This document shows positions 36,177-44,951 of a stretch of DNA of 64,000 bases, one piece after another. The number at the start of each line of letters is the position of its first letter. The stretch's first letter is position 1. The notes under the pieces were generated by a model. It saw nothing but the letters and a program-made list of their open reading frames with translations, was not told the origin of the DNA and searched no databases. Position numbers and translations under genes: made by a program. The DNA comes from JAVJST01 sp040219295 (GTDB taxonomy: Bacteria > Pseudomonadota > Alphaproteobacteria > Rhodospirillales > Casp-alpha2): the NCBI GenBank assembly GCA_040219295.1, contig JAVJST010000001.1, positions 62,001 to 126,000 of the forward strand. The letters run 5' to 3'.

Positions 36177-36974
36177 CTACGCCGCCGCGTCCAGCTGTGC
36201 GCCCGCCTTGGCGAAGAGTTGCTTGAAGTTCTCGGTGGTGCGCGCCTCGAGCTCGTCGGGTGCGACGCCCAGCATGTCGGCGAGGAAATCCGCGGTGTGG
36301 CGCGTGAACGCCGGTTCGTTGCGCTTGCCGCGCTTTGGAACCGGCGCCAGATAGGGCGAGTCGGTCTCGACCAGCAATCGGTCCATGGGAACCACGGATT
36401 TCACTGTCTCGCGGATTTCGTCGGCCTTCTTGAAGGTCACGATCCCGGAGATCGAGATGTAGAGACCGGCGTCGAGCGCGACCTGCGCGAGTTCCGGGCC
36501 CGCCGTGAAGCAGTGGATGACCCCCGGGAACGGGCCTTTCGCGTGTTCGTCGCGCAGAATATCGATGGTCTCCGGGTCGGCGTCCCGGGTATGCACGATC
36601 ACTGGCAGGCCGGTTTCGCGCGCCGCCGCGATATGGGTGCGAAACAGCGACGCCTGCACCTCGCGCGGCGAATGCTCGTAGTAGAAATCGAGCCCGGTCT
36701 CGCCGATGCCGACGACCTTGGGATGGCTGGCATAGCCCAGCAACTGGTCGAGTGTCGTGCCCGGGTCGTTCTCGGCCTCGTGCGGATGGACCCCGACGGA
36801 ACAGAAGATGTTGTCGTGGCGCTCGGCGATCGCTTGAACGGCCGGAAACTTGGCGATTTCCGTCGAAATCGTCACCATGGCGCCGACACCCGCTTCGCGG
36901 GCGCGCTTCAGCACCTCGTCGAAATCGTCGCCGAAGTCCGGGAAATCCAGGTGGCAGTGACTGTCGATCAGCAT
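36177..36974 (-). CDS. tatD: TatD-family metal-dependent deoxyribonuclease
   Basis: A 265-residue TIM-barrel hydrolase. The metal site begins MLIDSHCHLDFPDF (H6, H8). GETGLDFYYEHSPREVQ holds the usual Glu, VIVHTRDA a His, and VETDSPYLAPVPKRGKRNEP the C-terminal Asp. TatD proteins are 3'-5' exonucleases or DNA-repair nucleases. The start at 36974 is set by the conserved MLIDSHCHLD; the longer frame upstream overlaps metG. It lies 25 bases after metG, matching the common metG-tatD-MBL order. Confidence 0.95.
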   Translation of the reverse strand: MLIDSHCHLDFPDFGDDFDEVLKRAREAGVGAMVTISTEIAKFPAVQAIAERHDNIFCSVGVHPHEAENDPGTTLDQLLGYASHPKVVGIGETGLDFYYEHSPREVQASLFRTHIAAARETGLPVIVHTRDADPETIDILRDEHAKGPFPGVIHCFTAGPELAQVALDAGLYISISGIVTFKKADEIRETVKSVVPMDRLLVETDSPYLAPVPKRGKRNEPAFTRHTADFLADMLGVAPDELEARTTENFKQLFAKAGAQLDAAA

Positions 36975-36999
36975 CGTGGGTCTCTCAGGGCGCCCGGAA

Positions 37000-38562
37000 T
37001 CAGGCCTTGTCGCCCTCCTCCTCGACGTAGCGCGGGAACACGCCTTCCGGTTTGGGTAGCGTCGCGCCGGACTCCAGGGCGTCGTTGGGCGAAAATCGCG
37101 AGAAATCGCGCGCGGCGGCATCGATCGCCAGCTGGTCCAGCATGCGGCCGCAGGACTCCGGCATGTAGGGCTGCAGGATCAGCGCCAGCAGACGGATCGT
37201 CTCGGCGAGCGTCCACAGCACCGCAGCCATGCGCGCCGGGTCTTCCTTCTTGAGCTTCCATGGCGCCTGGCTGTCGACGTAGCCGTTGGCCGCCCTGACG
37301 ACGCGCCAGATCGTCTCCAGCGCCTCGTGAAAGGCCTGAACGTCCAGTTGCGCCCGGACCTCCTCGAGCAACCCGTAGGCCTGCGTCAGCAGCGCTTCGT
37401 CGTCCGAGGCAGCGTTGCCGCCCCGGTCGGGGACCCGGCCGTCGCAGTTCTTGGCGATCATCGAGAGGACCCGCTGCGCCAGGTTGCCGAGATCGTTGGC
37501 CAGTTCGCCGTTCATGCGGTTGACCATGGCGCGGTGCGAGAAATCGCCGTCGTTGCCGAATGGCACTTCGCGCAGCAGGAAGTACCGCACCTGGTCGAGG
37601 CCGTAGGTCTCGGTCAGGCTGAGCGGGTCGATGACGTTGCCGAGCGACTTGGAAATCTTCTGGCCTTCGTTGGTCCACCAGCCGTGCGCGAACACCCGTT
37701 TCGGCGGTTCCAGGCCGGCCGCCATCAGGAAAGCCGGCCAGTAGACCGCATGGAAGCGCAGGATATCCTTGCCGACCATGTGCAGGTCGGCCGGCCAGAA
37801 CGTCTGGTAAAGCGGGTCCTGCTCGTTCGGGAAACCGATCGCGGTGATGTAGTTGGTCAGCGCGTCGAGCCAGACATACATGATGTGGTCGTCGTCGCCC
37901 GGCACCGGCACGCCCCAGCCGAAGCTGGTGCGCGATACCGAGAGATCCTCGAGCCCGCCCTTGACGAAACTGGTAACCTCGTTGAGCCGCGATTTCGGCA
38001 GCACGAAGTCCGGGTGGGCCTCGTAGTGCGCCAGCAACCGGTCGCCCCAGGCCGAAAGCCGGAAGAAATAGCTCGGTTCCTCGACCCACTCGACTTCCGC
38101 GCCCGATGCGGTGGCGATCTTCCTGCCGTCCGGCGTCGTCGTCAGTTCGCTCTCGGCGTAGTACGCCTCGTCGCGCACGGCGTACCAGCCCGCATAGCTG
38201 CCGAGGTAGATCTCTTCGCGTTCGATCAGCCGGTTCCAGATTTCCTGGCAGGACACCTTGTGACGCTCCTCCGTCGTGCGGATGAAGTCGTCGTGCGAGA
38301 AGTTCATGTGCTGCGCGAGGTCGCGGAAGTTCTGCGACACCTTGTCGGTGAACGCCTGCGGGTCGATGCCCGCCGCGGCGGCGGACTTCTCGACCTTCTG
38401 GCCGTGTTCGTCGGTGCCTGTCAGGAAACGCACGTTGTAGCCGTCCAGCCGCTTGAAGCGTGCGAGGACGTCGCACGCCAGCGTGGTGTACGCGTGCCCG
38501 ATATGAGGCGCGTCGTTCACGTAATAGATCGGCGTCGTGACGTAGTAGGACTTGGCGGCCAT
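37000..38562 (-). CDS. metG: Methionyl-tRNA synthetase
   Basis: A 520-residue class I synthetase charging tRNA-Met. The HIGH motif is intact at 20-23 (DAPHIGHAY) and KISKS at 302-306 (EGQKISKSLGNVID). It is the short alphaproteobacterial form without the C-terminal tRNA-binding EMAP domain. It sits in the dacC-tmk-holB-metG-tatD run, 33 bases after holB. Confidence 0.98.
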   Translation of the reverse strand: MAAKSYYVTTPIYYVNDAPHIGHAYTTLACDVLARFKRLDGYNVRFLTGTDEHGQKVEKSAAAAGIDPQAFTDKVSQNFRDLAQHMNFSHDDFIRTTEERHKVSCQEIWNRLIEREEIYLGSYAGWYAVRDEAYYAESELTTTPDGRKIATASGAEVEWVEEPSYFFRLSAWGDRLLAHYEAHPDFVLPKSRLNEVTSFVKGGLEDLSVSRTSFGWGVPVPGDDDHIMYVWLDALTNYITAIGFPNEQDPLYQTFWPADLHMVGKDILRFHAVYWPAFLMAAGLEPPKRVFAHGWWTNEGQKISKSLGNVIDPLSLTETYGLDQVRYFLLREVPFGNDGDFSHRAMVNRMNGELANDLGNLAQRVLSMIAKNCDGRVPDRGGNAASDDEALLTQAYGLLEEVRAQLDVQAFHEALETIWRVVRAANGYVDSQAPWKLKKEDPARMAAVLWTLAETIRLLALILQPYMPESCGRMLDQLAIDAAARDFSRFSPNDALESGATLPKPEGVFPRYVEEEGDKA

Positions 38563-38595
38563 TACCGGGTGAACCTGTCATTCGGATTGCGCGGT

Positions 38596-39729
38596 TCAGA
38601 TCCGCCCGTCGGCGGCCTCCGCCGCAGCGTGGAGGATGCCCAGGATGACCTGTTTCCGGTCGAGATTGACACTCTCAGCCCGGTCCCGCAGTCGGAGGCT
38701 GTTGTCCCATACCTCCAGCCAAGGTTCAAGCGATCTGGCCCCGTCCGGGTTCAGCGAGATCGCGCGAATGCGCTCGCGAATCCGCCGCTCGATGAGGTCG
38801 AGCGCGACATCATACGAGCGCTCGGCTGACTTGCGGGCGAGCCGTCCTGCGAAATCATGCACCAACGGCACATTTAATTTAGGAAGATTGTCGAATATGT
38901 TATTGATTTCATTGAATAGTGCGCCGCCACCCCCTTCGATGAGCCGGAGCGCCCTGCCGATACTGCCGCAGGCCAGTTCGGCGAACGTCCGGGCCTCGTC
39001 GTCCGGCACATCGGGCACGCGGGACCGGATCAGTCCGGCGACGGTGTCGTCCGGCAACGCGCGCAGCGCCAGGTTCCGGCAGCGCGAGCGAATGGTCGGC
39101 AACAGCCGGCCCGGGACGTGCGCGACCATCAGGATCAGGCTTCGCGCCGGCGGCTCCTCGAGGATTTTCAGGAGCGCGTTCTGGGCATTGAGGTTCATGT
39201 CGTCGGCGGCATCGACGATGACGACCCGCCAGCCGCCCTCCGCCGGCGTCATCCGCAGGAAACCGCCGATCGCCCGCACGTCGTCGACCCGGATGACGGT
39301 AAACCGGTCGCCGGTCTTTTCGTTCTTGATCGCGCGTTCGACAACGGCAAGATCGGCATGGCCGCCGCTTGCGACGCGCCGGAAGACCGGGTCCGTCTCG
39401 TCGACGGACAGGATTCCGGGTTGGTGCGCGGCGTCGACGGGTTCCGGGTCGTCTTCCGGGGCGTCCATCGCAAGATCGTCGCCGAACAGGCTGCCGGCGT
39501 CGGGTGTGCCGCCGATCGGATCCTCGATTTCACCGTTGCCCGAGTGCTTGAGGACATAGCGGGCAAAGCGGAACGCCAGGGTCGCCTTGCCGATCCCCTG
39601 CGGTCCGCTGAGCAGCCACGCGTGCGCCAATGCCCCGCCGTGAAACGCATCGGCGAGAACCTTCTCGGCGTCCTCGTGGCCGAACAGTTCCGGGTTGGTG
39701 CGCGGCGCGATGGCGGTCTGGTCGTCCAT
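38596..39729 (-). CDS. holB: DNA polymerase III delta-prime subunit
   Basis: A 377-residue clamp-loader subunit. The P-loop region is LLSGPQGIGKATLAF (39-53). Lys replaces no core residue, but delta-prime usually does not hydrolyse ATP. The sensor-like block LKILEEPPARSLILMVAHVP and the arginine stretch LPTIRSRCRNLALRAL are typical. The start at 39729, four bases after tmk, is chosen because the frame upstream lies inside tmk. The middle holds an acidic insertion around DLAMDAPEDDPEPVDAA. Confidence 0.93.
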   Translation of the reverse strand: MDDQTAIAPRTNPELFGHEDAEKVLADAFHGGALAHAWLLSGPQGIGKATLAFRFARYVLKHSGNGEIEDPIGGTPDAGSLFGDDLAMDAPEDDPEPVDAAHQPGILSVDETDPVFRRVASGGHADLAVVERAIKNEKTGDRFTVIRVDDVRAIGGFLRMTPAEGGWRVVIVDAADDMNLNAQNALLKILEEPPARSLILMVAHVPGRLLPTIRSRCRNLALRALPDDTVAGLIRSRVPDVPDDEARTFAELACGSIGRALRLIEGGGGALFNEINNIFDNLPKLNVPLVHDFAGRLARKSAERSYDVALDLIERRIRERIRAISLNPDGARSLEPWLEVWDNSLRLRDRAESVNLDRKQVILGILHAAAEAADGRI

Positions 39730-39733
39730 GGGG

Positions 39734-40387
39734 TCAACCGACGCCCAGCCGCTCGGCGATGGCGGCGATGGTTGCCGCGTGCACGGCGTCCTCGTCCATT
39801 TCGGCGTCGATGACCACACAGCGACCGGGATTCTCACGGGCGATGGCCTGAAATCCGTCGCGTACCCGATCGTGAAAGGCCTGGCCCATACGCTCGTAGC
39901 GGTCCTCCGCCGCCGCGTTCGATGCGCTTTCGGCGCGTCTGCCCGCCCGCGCGAGGCCGGTTGCGACGGATACGTCGAACACCAGGGTCAGATCCGGGAT
40001 CACGGGTCCGGTCGTCGCCGCGTGGACCTGGTCGATGATCTCGAGCGCGACACCGTGTCCGTAGCCCTGGTAGGCCCGTGTCGAGTCGGCGAAACGGTCG
40101 CTCAGGACCCAGGATCCGGCGGCGAGCGCCGGCCGGACGGTTGCCGCGAGGTGTTCGGTGCGGGCGGCGGCATGCAGCAGGACCTCGGTGACCGGTTGCC
40201 AGCGGTCGGTGGTCCCCTCGACCAGCAACGAGCGGATCAGTTCGGCGGACGGTGCGCCGCCGGGTTCGCGAGTTCGCAGAACATCGATGCCATGGCGCTC
40301 CAGCCATCCGGCCGCGCGCGCAAGCTGGGTCGACTTGCCGCTGCCCTCGCCGCCCTCGAACGTGATGAACTTCGCGTCAGCGGCCAC
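39734..40387 (-). CDS. tmk: Thymidylate kinase
   Basis: A 217-residue kinase converting dTMP to dTDP. The P-loop is FEGGEGSGKST (10-20), followed by TREPGGAPSAELIR, the dTMP-binding DR motif in LSDRFADSTRAYQGYG and the lid RRAESASNAAAEDRYERMG. It lies between dacC and holB in a tight operon. Confidence 0.97.
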   Translation of the reverse strand: MAADAKFITFEGGEGSGKSTQLARAAGWLERHGIDVLRTREPGGAPSAELIRSLLVEGTTDRWQPVTEVLLHAAARTEHLAATVRPALAAGSWVLSDRFADSTRAYQGYGHGVALEIIDQVHAATTGPVIPDLTLVFDVSVATGLARAGRRAESASNAAAEDRYERMGQAFHDRVRDGFQAIARENPGRCVVIDAEMDEDAVHAATIAAIAERLGVG

Positions 40388-40416
40388 GATTCCCGATTCC
40401 TCTCACCGCGCCGGGC

Positions 40417-41574
40417 TTATCCGGATTCGCCCCAAAGCAGGTAGTCGAGAGCCGCCCCGAGACGGCCGACAAGCCCCAGCTTGGCGATATCGGCCCCGGC
40501 GACGAGCGGCACGCGAACATCTTCCTCGCCCGGGGCCGTCACCACAAGCTCGGCGACCTCGTCCCCGGCGCGCACCGGGGCGGGGATGGGTGAATTGTAG
40601 CGGATCACCACCTTCATGTTGCGGCGCGCTTCGCGGGGCAGTGTCAGCAGCAGGTCCTGTTCGATGACCAGCGGCACCTCGCCGGCCTCGCCAAGCCACA
40701 CCGGAGCGGTCGCCGCCGTTTCTCCGGCGGCGAACAGCGGGTAGTTGCCGAACTCCCTGAAACCCCAGTCCAGCAGGCGTTCCGGCTCGTTCGCCCGCTC
40801 GCGCTTGCTGTCGAGCCCGTTGACCACGAGGATCAGGCGGCGGCCATCGCGTACCGCGCTCGCCGTCAGGCCGTAGCCGGCGACGCTGGTGTGGCCGGTT
40901 TTCAGGCCGTCGGCACCCTTGTAGCCGTAGAGCAGCGGGTTGCGGTTGCCCTGGCGGTGGCCGTTGTAGGTGAACTCCGTTTCGCTGTAGAGCGGGTAGT
41001 ACTCGGGAAAGTCTTGAATGACGCGCCTGGCCAGCGTTGCGAGGTCGCGGGCGGTCATGTAGTGCTCGGGATCCGGCAGACCGGTGGAGTTGGTGAAATG
41101 ACTGCCGGTCAGGCCAAGTTCGCGGGCCTTGTCGTTCATCTCGGCGGCAAAGGCTTCCTCGGTGCCGGCGAGCCCTTCCGCGACGACGATGCTGGCGTCA
41201 TTGCCGGACTGGATGATGATGCCGCGCAACAGGTCTTCGACCCGGACGCGCTGGTTCGGTTCGAGGAACATCATCGAACCGCCGCTCTTGTAAGCGCCCT
41301 CTCGCCAGGCGTACTCGCTGACCTTGAACGTGTCGTCCAACGAAAGGCTGCCGTTCTTGAGCTTGGAAAACACCATGTAGACCGTCATCAGCTTGCTCAT
41401 CGAGGACGGCGGCATCGGTTTGTCGGCGTCCTTAGCAAGCAGGACGCGACCGGTCTGTGCGTCGACGAGGATGGCCTCGCGGGCAATGGTTTCCGTGCTG
41501 GCCGCCGCCCCGGGGGCCGCATGCGCCAGCATGAGCGCGAACACGAGGGCGATCAGGCATGTCAGTCGTCGCAT
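40417..41574 (-). CDS. dacC: D-alanyl-D-alanine carboxypeptidase (PBP5/6 type)
   Basis: A 385-residue serine peptidase that trims the terminal D-Ala from peptidoglycan stem peptides in the periplasm. After a signal peptide ending near GAAAS, the catalytic motifs are SMSK region SSMSK (Ser58, Lys61), SGN (123-125) and KTG (225-227, LKTGHTS). The C-terminal PBP5_C beta domain and a final amphipathic segment (LGRLGAALDYLLWGESG) fit membrane attachment. AGGAG precedes the ATG at 41574. The exact paralogue name (dacA, dacC or dacD) is arbitrary. Confidence 0.95.
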   Translation of the reverse strand: MRRLTCLIALVFALMLAHAAPGAAASTETIAREAILVDAQTGRVLLAKDADKPMPPSSMSKLMTVYMVFSKLKNGSLSLDDTFKVSEYAWREGAYKSGGSMMFLEPNQRVRVEDLLRGIIIQSGNDASIVVAEGLAGTEEAFAAEMNDKARELGLTGSHFTNSTGLPDPEHYMTARDLATLARRVIQDFPEYYPLYSETEFTYNGHRQGNRNPLLYGYKGADGLKTGHTSVAGYGLTASAVRDGRRLILVVNGLDSKRERANEPERLLDWGFREFGNYPLFAAGETAATAPVWLGEAGEVPLVIEQDLLLTLPREARRNMKVVIRYNSPIPAPVRAGDEVAELVVTAPGEEDVRVPLVAGADIAKLGLVGRLGAALDYLLWGESG

Positions 41575-41597
41575 GGGTTCTCCTTTGCGCGCCGGTA

Positions 41598-42659
41598 TCA
41601 GTCGACAATGATCCTTGCATCGACGTAACCCGTCGCGATGACCTGTTCAAGGAGCGCATCGGCCTCCTCGACGCTTGCCAACGGTCCCAGCCGGACCCGG
41701 AACAGGTCGCGTCCGTTGATCAGCACCGGCGTGATGTTGACCGTGCCGACCTGCGACAGGATCGCGCTTGCACGATTTGCGTTGGTGAATTGCGAGAATG
41801 CACCGGCCTGAATGAAGATCGAGGTCTCCTTCACCGGTGCCACGGTCACCAGTTCGGGCTGCTCGAGGGATACCACGTTCTGAACGGCCTGCGTCGTGAC
41901 CGTGTCCGACTGGGTGCCGGTGGCCGCGGCCTCGGCGACCTCGGTCTCGCCGGGTGCGGCCAGAACCTGCTTGTCGACGTTTGCCTTGGGCAGCTTGTCG
42001 ACCGTGATCGGCGTCCCCTCCTCGGCCAGCATGGCACCGTTCTTGATGCGGTCGGCGATGAGCCGGCTTTCGTCCGCCAGGATTCTCACCCGCACCTTGG
42101 CGATGCCGTTGTTCTGGAAGCCGAGCAGCTGGGCGCCGCGGCGCGAAACGTCGATGATGCGGCCTTTCGCGTACGGACCGCGGTCGTTGATCGTCAGTCG
42201 CAGGGTTCGGCCGTTCTCCAGATTGGTGACCTCGACGATGCTGGGCATCGGCAGTGTCCGGTGCGCCGCCGTCAGCGCGTTCATGTCGTAGGTCTCGCCG
42301 TTCGCCGTCAGCTTGCCGTGGAAGTTCGGTCCGTACCACGACGCGATACCCGTTTCGTCATATTCGTAGTCGACCTTGGGGTAGTACCAGATTCCGTTGA
42401 TCTGGTAGGGCGTGCCGACCTTGTAGCGACCGCTGACCGGTGCTTCCTGATCCTGAATGCGTTTCGCCGAATGGACCAGGAACTGGGTCTCCGCGCATGC
42501 CGACAGGGTCAGGGCGCCGAAAACCAACACCATCGCGCGGGCAACCGCCGACCATCCCGAACGCCGGACCAGATACGTAGATATGGTGTCCAATAGCCGA
42601 CCAAACCCAACGATATTGTGATTCTTTCGACTTATAGCCTGTCCTCGGTTCGGCGGCAA
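41598..42659 (-). CDS. rlpA: RlpA-family septal lytic transglycosylase, lipoprotein with SPOR domain
   Basis: About 353 residues. A lipobox LTLSAC puts the lipidated Cys at residue 55. The double-psi beta-barrel carries ETGIASWYGPNFHGKLTANG and TINDRGPYAKGRIIDVSR, with the catalytic Asp. The last 75 residues are a SPOR domain (FIQAGAFSQFTNANRASAIL) that binds denuded septal glycan. It precedes dacC, so two wall enzymes are adjacent. The start is uncertain: TTG at 42659 gives a long n-region, another TTG at 42593 is more compact, and ATG at 42533 is too close to the lipobox. Confidence 0.92.
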   Translation of the reverse strand: MPPNRGQAISRKNHNIVGFGRLLDTISTYLVRRSGWSAVARAMVLVFGALTLSACAETQFLVHSAKRIQDQEAPVSGRYKVGTPYQINGIWYYPKVDYEYDETGIASWYGPNFHGKLTANGETYDMNALTAAHRTLPMPSIVEVTNLENGRTLRLTINDRGPYAKGRIIDVSRRGAQLLGFQNNGIAKVRVRILADESRLIADRIKNGAMLAEEGTPITVDKLPKANVDKQVLAAPGETEVAEAAATGTQSDTVTTQAVQNVVSLEQPELVTVAPVKETSIFIQAGAFSQFTNANRASAILSQVGTVNITPVLINGRDLFRVRLGPLASVEEADALLEQVIATGYVDARIIVD

Positions 42660-42689
42660 CGGCGCTACCTGTGAAGCCGGGGCGCCGGC

Positions 42690-43931
42690 TCAGCCGGACC
42701 CTTTCAGGTGTTTCAGGATCAGCGCCGACGGATAACCGTCGGCGGGCAAACCCTTGGCGCGCTGATAGGCCCGCACGGCGGATCGCGTCTTGGCCCCGAT
42801 GACGCCGTCGGGCTCACCCGCATCGAATCCGCGCTGGCCGAGCAAGGTCTGCATTTCGATCACGTCCTGGCGGCTCATCGGTACGTCGTCTGCCGGCGGC
42901 GCCTTCAGGAACGGTCCGCCGCCGGCCAGCCGGTCGGCCAGATGTCCAACGGCGATGGCATAAAAAATTGAACGATTCCAACGCAGTATTGTTTCAAAGT
43001 TATCGTAGACCATGAACGCGGGGCCAGTCAGACCGGCGGGCAGCAGGACGGCGCCCTCGATGTCGACGTCGGGCAGGTCGCGTTTGCCGTCGGCGCGGCG
43101 GACACCCAGCGCCTGCCATTCGGCGAGCTTGCGGCGCTGCTTCAGGCCCGTCAGCGAGACATCGAAGCCATCCGGCAGGTGGACTTCCCTGCCCCACGTG
43201 CGTTCATCGTTCCAGCCGGAACGGCTCAGGTAGTTGGCGGCGGAGGCGAAGGCATCCTCGAGGTTGAACCAAAGGTCGCGAACGTTGTCGCCGTCGAAAT
43301 CGACGGCAAAGTCGCGGTACGTTGTCGGGATGAACTGAAAGTTGCCCATCGCGCCGGCCCACGAACCCTTGACGTCGACCGGCATGTCGCCGCGGCTCAT
43401 CAGGTCGAGGGCGGCCAGCAGTTGCTCGCGAAAGAATGCGCTGCGCCGGCCGTCATGGGCCAGCGTCGCCAGCGCACCGGCGACCGGAAAGGCCCCGAAA
43501 TAGTCGCCGAAATTGGTTTCTAGTCCCCAGAACGCGACGAGAAACCGCGGCTGGACTGCGTGCTTGGCGGTGACCCGCGCGAGCAGGTCCTTGTGCTTCA
43601 CCAAGAGGTCCCGCCCCCGTTCGATCCGCTTGTCGCTGATCACCCGGTTCATGTAACCGCCAAACGTCAGGGTGAACTCGGGCTGCTTGCGGTCGAGTTC
43701 GATGACGCGCTCGATCGGGGTGACGCCTGCCAGGGCACGTTCCACGGTTGCCGCGTCGAAGCCCTTTCCCTTGGCCTCTTGCTCAAGCTTCTTCAGCCAG
43801 ACCTCGAACGGTTCAGCCGTCTGCGCGCGCAGACCCTGCGGCGACAGCAGTGCGCACATCAGCGCCAGCGCGGTGCAGAACGTTGTCTGGCGTTTCATGG
43901 TGAACATGGTCTGGCGTTTCAGGGTGAACAT
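42690..43931 (-). CDS. mltB: MltB-family lytic murein transglycosylase with peptidoglycan-binding domain
   Basis: A 413-residue periplasmic enzyme cleaving glycan strands. The catalytic Glu138 lies in FLVAFWGLETNFG. AGAMGNFQFIPTTYRDFAVD and ANYLSRSGW are family blocks. The last 65 residues are a PG_binding_1 domain (QTLLGQRGFDAGEPDGVIGA). The signal peptide (TTFCTALALMCALLS) shows export without a lipobox. The N-terminus is doubled, MFTLKRQT then MFTMKRQT, from a 24-base tandem repeat, so three in-frame ATGs (43931, 43907, 43898) compete. 43931 has AGGA upstream. Confidence 0.93.
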   Translation of the reverse strand: MFTLKRQTMFTMKRQTTFCTALALMCALLSPQGLRAQTAEPFEVWLKKLEQEAKGKGFDAATVERALAGVTPIERVIELDRKQPEFTLTFGGYMNRVISDKRIERGRDLLVKHKDLLARVTAKHAVQPRFLVAFWGLETNFGDYFGAFPVAGALATLAHDGRRSAFFREQLLAALDLMSRGDMPVDVKGSWAGAMGNFQFIPTTYRDFAVDFDGDNVRDLWFNLEDAFASAANYLSRSGWNDERTWGREVHLPDGFDVSLTGLKQRRKLAEWQALGVRRADGKRDLPDVDIEGAVLLPAGLTGPAFMVYDNFETILRWNRSIFYAIAVGHLADRLAGGGPFLKAPPADDVPMSRQDVIEMQTLLGQRGFDAGEPDGVIGAKTRSAVRAYQRAKGLPADGYPSALILKHLKGSG

Positions 43932-43932
43932 T
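43885..43932. repeat. 24-base tandem duplication at the mltB start
   Basis: Two adjacent 24-base copies (43885-43908 and 43909-43932) differ at two positions. Each encodes an ATG and an eight-residue unit, MFT(L/M)KRQT. It looks like a recent slippage event that duplicated the initiation region in frame. Confidence 0.9.
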
Positions 43933-44073
43933 TACGGTGATCCTGGCTGGTGTCGGCGGGCTACTCGCAGCCCATACGACCTTGTGCCACACAGCAAATG
44001 CGGCGGCAACGGCACCGCCGGGCGGCTCGCTTGTGGGTTGATTTGACTGGCCGCCGACACTTCCGGCGGATAC

Positions 44074-44883
44074 CTAGTCCGGCGGGACCGGACCCGGAAA
44101 CAGCGAATCGGACCGGTCCGTGACATAGTACGCCGTCATGCCGAGGACCTCGCGCAGGGCACCGCTCAGCACCCCGAGACGGCCGGTCAGGTTGAAACTG
44201 AACCAGGTCGGCTGATAGTCGGGCGGAAACCGGAAATCGACCGGATAGGCGATCAGCCCGGCCGGCCAGCCCGCGTGGCGGAACGAGCCCATGGCGCGCG
44301 GCATGTGGTAACCCGACGTGATGAGAATCCAGTGTTCATCCGCCTTGGGATCTGCCAGCGCCTTGGCCATGACCGCGTTCTGGTGGGTGTTGCGGCTATC
44401 CGCTTCGAACAGGACGCGGTCCGTGTCGACACCGAGGCGCCGCAACAGTGGCGCCACCATCGCCGCTTCGCCCTCGCCGGCGATCCAGGCATGCGAGCCA
44501 CCGCTATAGACGAGGCGCGCCTCCGGGTATCTCTCGGCGAGCTCGGCGAAGATGATCACCCGGTCGAAAGATCCGCCGACCGTGAACTGGCCCCGGGAAC
44601 GGGTCCGTTCGGGATCCACCGCGCCGCCCAGCACGATGATCCCATGAACATCGTCAGGCAGTGGCGGGTTGGCCGGAAAGCGGTTTTCGATCGCGGCGTT
44701 GACGTAGCCGCCGACCGGAACGGCGACGACGAACACGATCAGGGCACCCGTAATGCCAGCAACCACCCGGCGGGCCCTGACCCACGGCGTGAAGCACAAA
44801 ATGCAGGTCGCCAGGGCCAGAATGGCGAAGATCGTCGCCGGATTGACCACGAACCAGATAATCTTGGACGCGTAATAGAACAT
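44074..44883 (-). CDS. YdcF/ElyC-type DUF218 membrane protein
   Basis: A 269-residue protein with two N-terminal membrane segments (IFAILALATCILCF and IVFVVAVPVGG) and a DUF218 domain. The domain blocks are GIIVLGGAVDPERTRSRGQF, SGGSHAWIAGEGEAAM, EADSRNTHQNA and ITSGYHMPRAMGSFRHAGW. ElyC and SanA relatives affect envelope integrity and lipid-carrier or peptidoglycan synthesis. The domain binds nucleotide-like ligands in some members. It stands alone between mltB and a divergent gene. Precise function is unknown. Confidence 0.85.
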   Translation of the reverse strand: MFYYASKIIWFVVNPATIFAILALATCILCFTPWVRARRVVAGITGALIVFVVAVPVGGYVNAAIENRFPANPPLPDDVHGIIVLGGAVDPERTRSRGQFTVGGSFDRVIIFAELAERYPEARLVYSGGSHAWIAGEGEAAMVAPLLRRLGVDTDRVLFEADSRNTHQNAVMAKALADPKADEHWILITSGYHMPRAMGSFRHAGWPAGLIAYPVDFRFPPDYQPTWFSFNLTGRLGVLSGALREVLGMTAYYVTDRSDSLFPGPVPPD

Positions 44884-44951
44884 GAGGGCTTTCCAGACCG
44901 GATGAGCTGCGTTCTTTTATCGATTCAGCACGATCATGTATACTGGTCCCC

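Noticed and set aside
35406..37253. 615-codon plus-strand frame
   Set aside because: Antisense to the MBL hydrolase and tatD, both with clear catalytic motifs.
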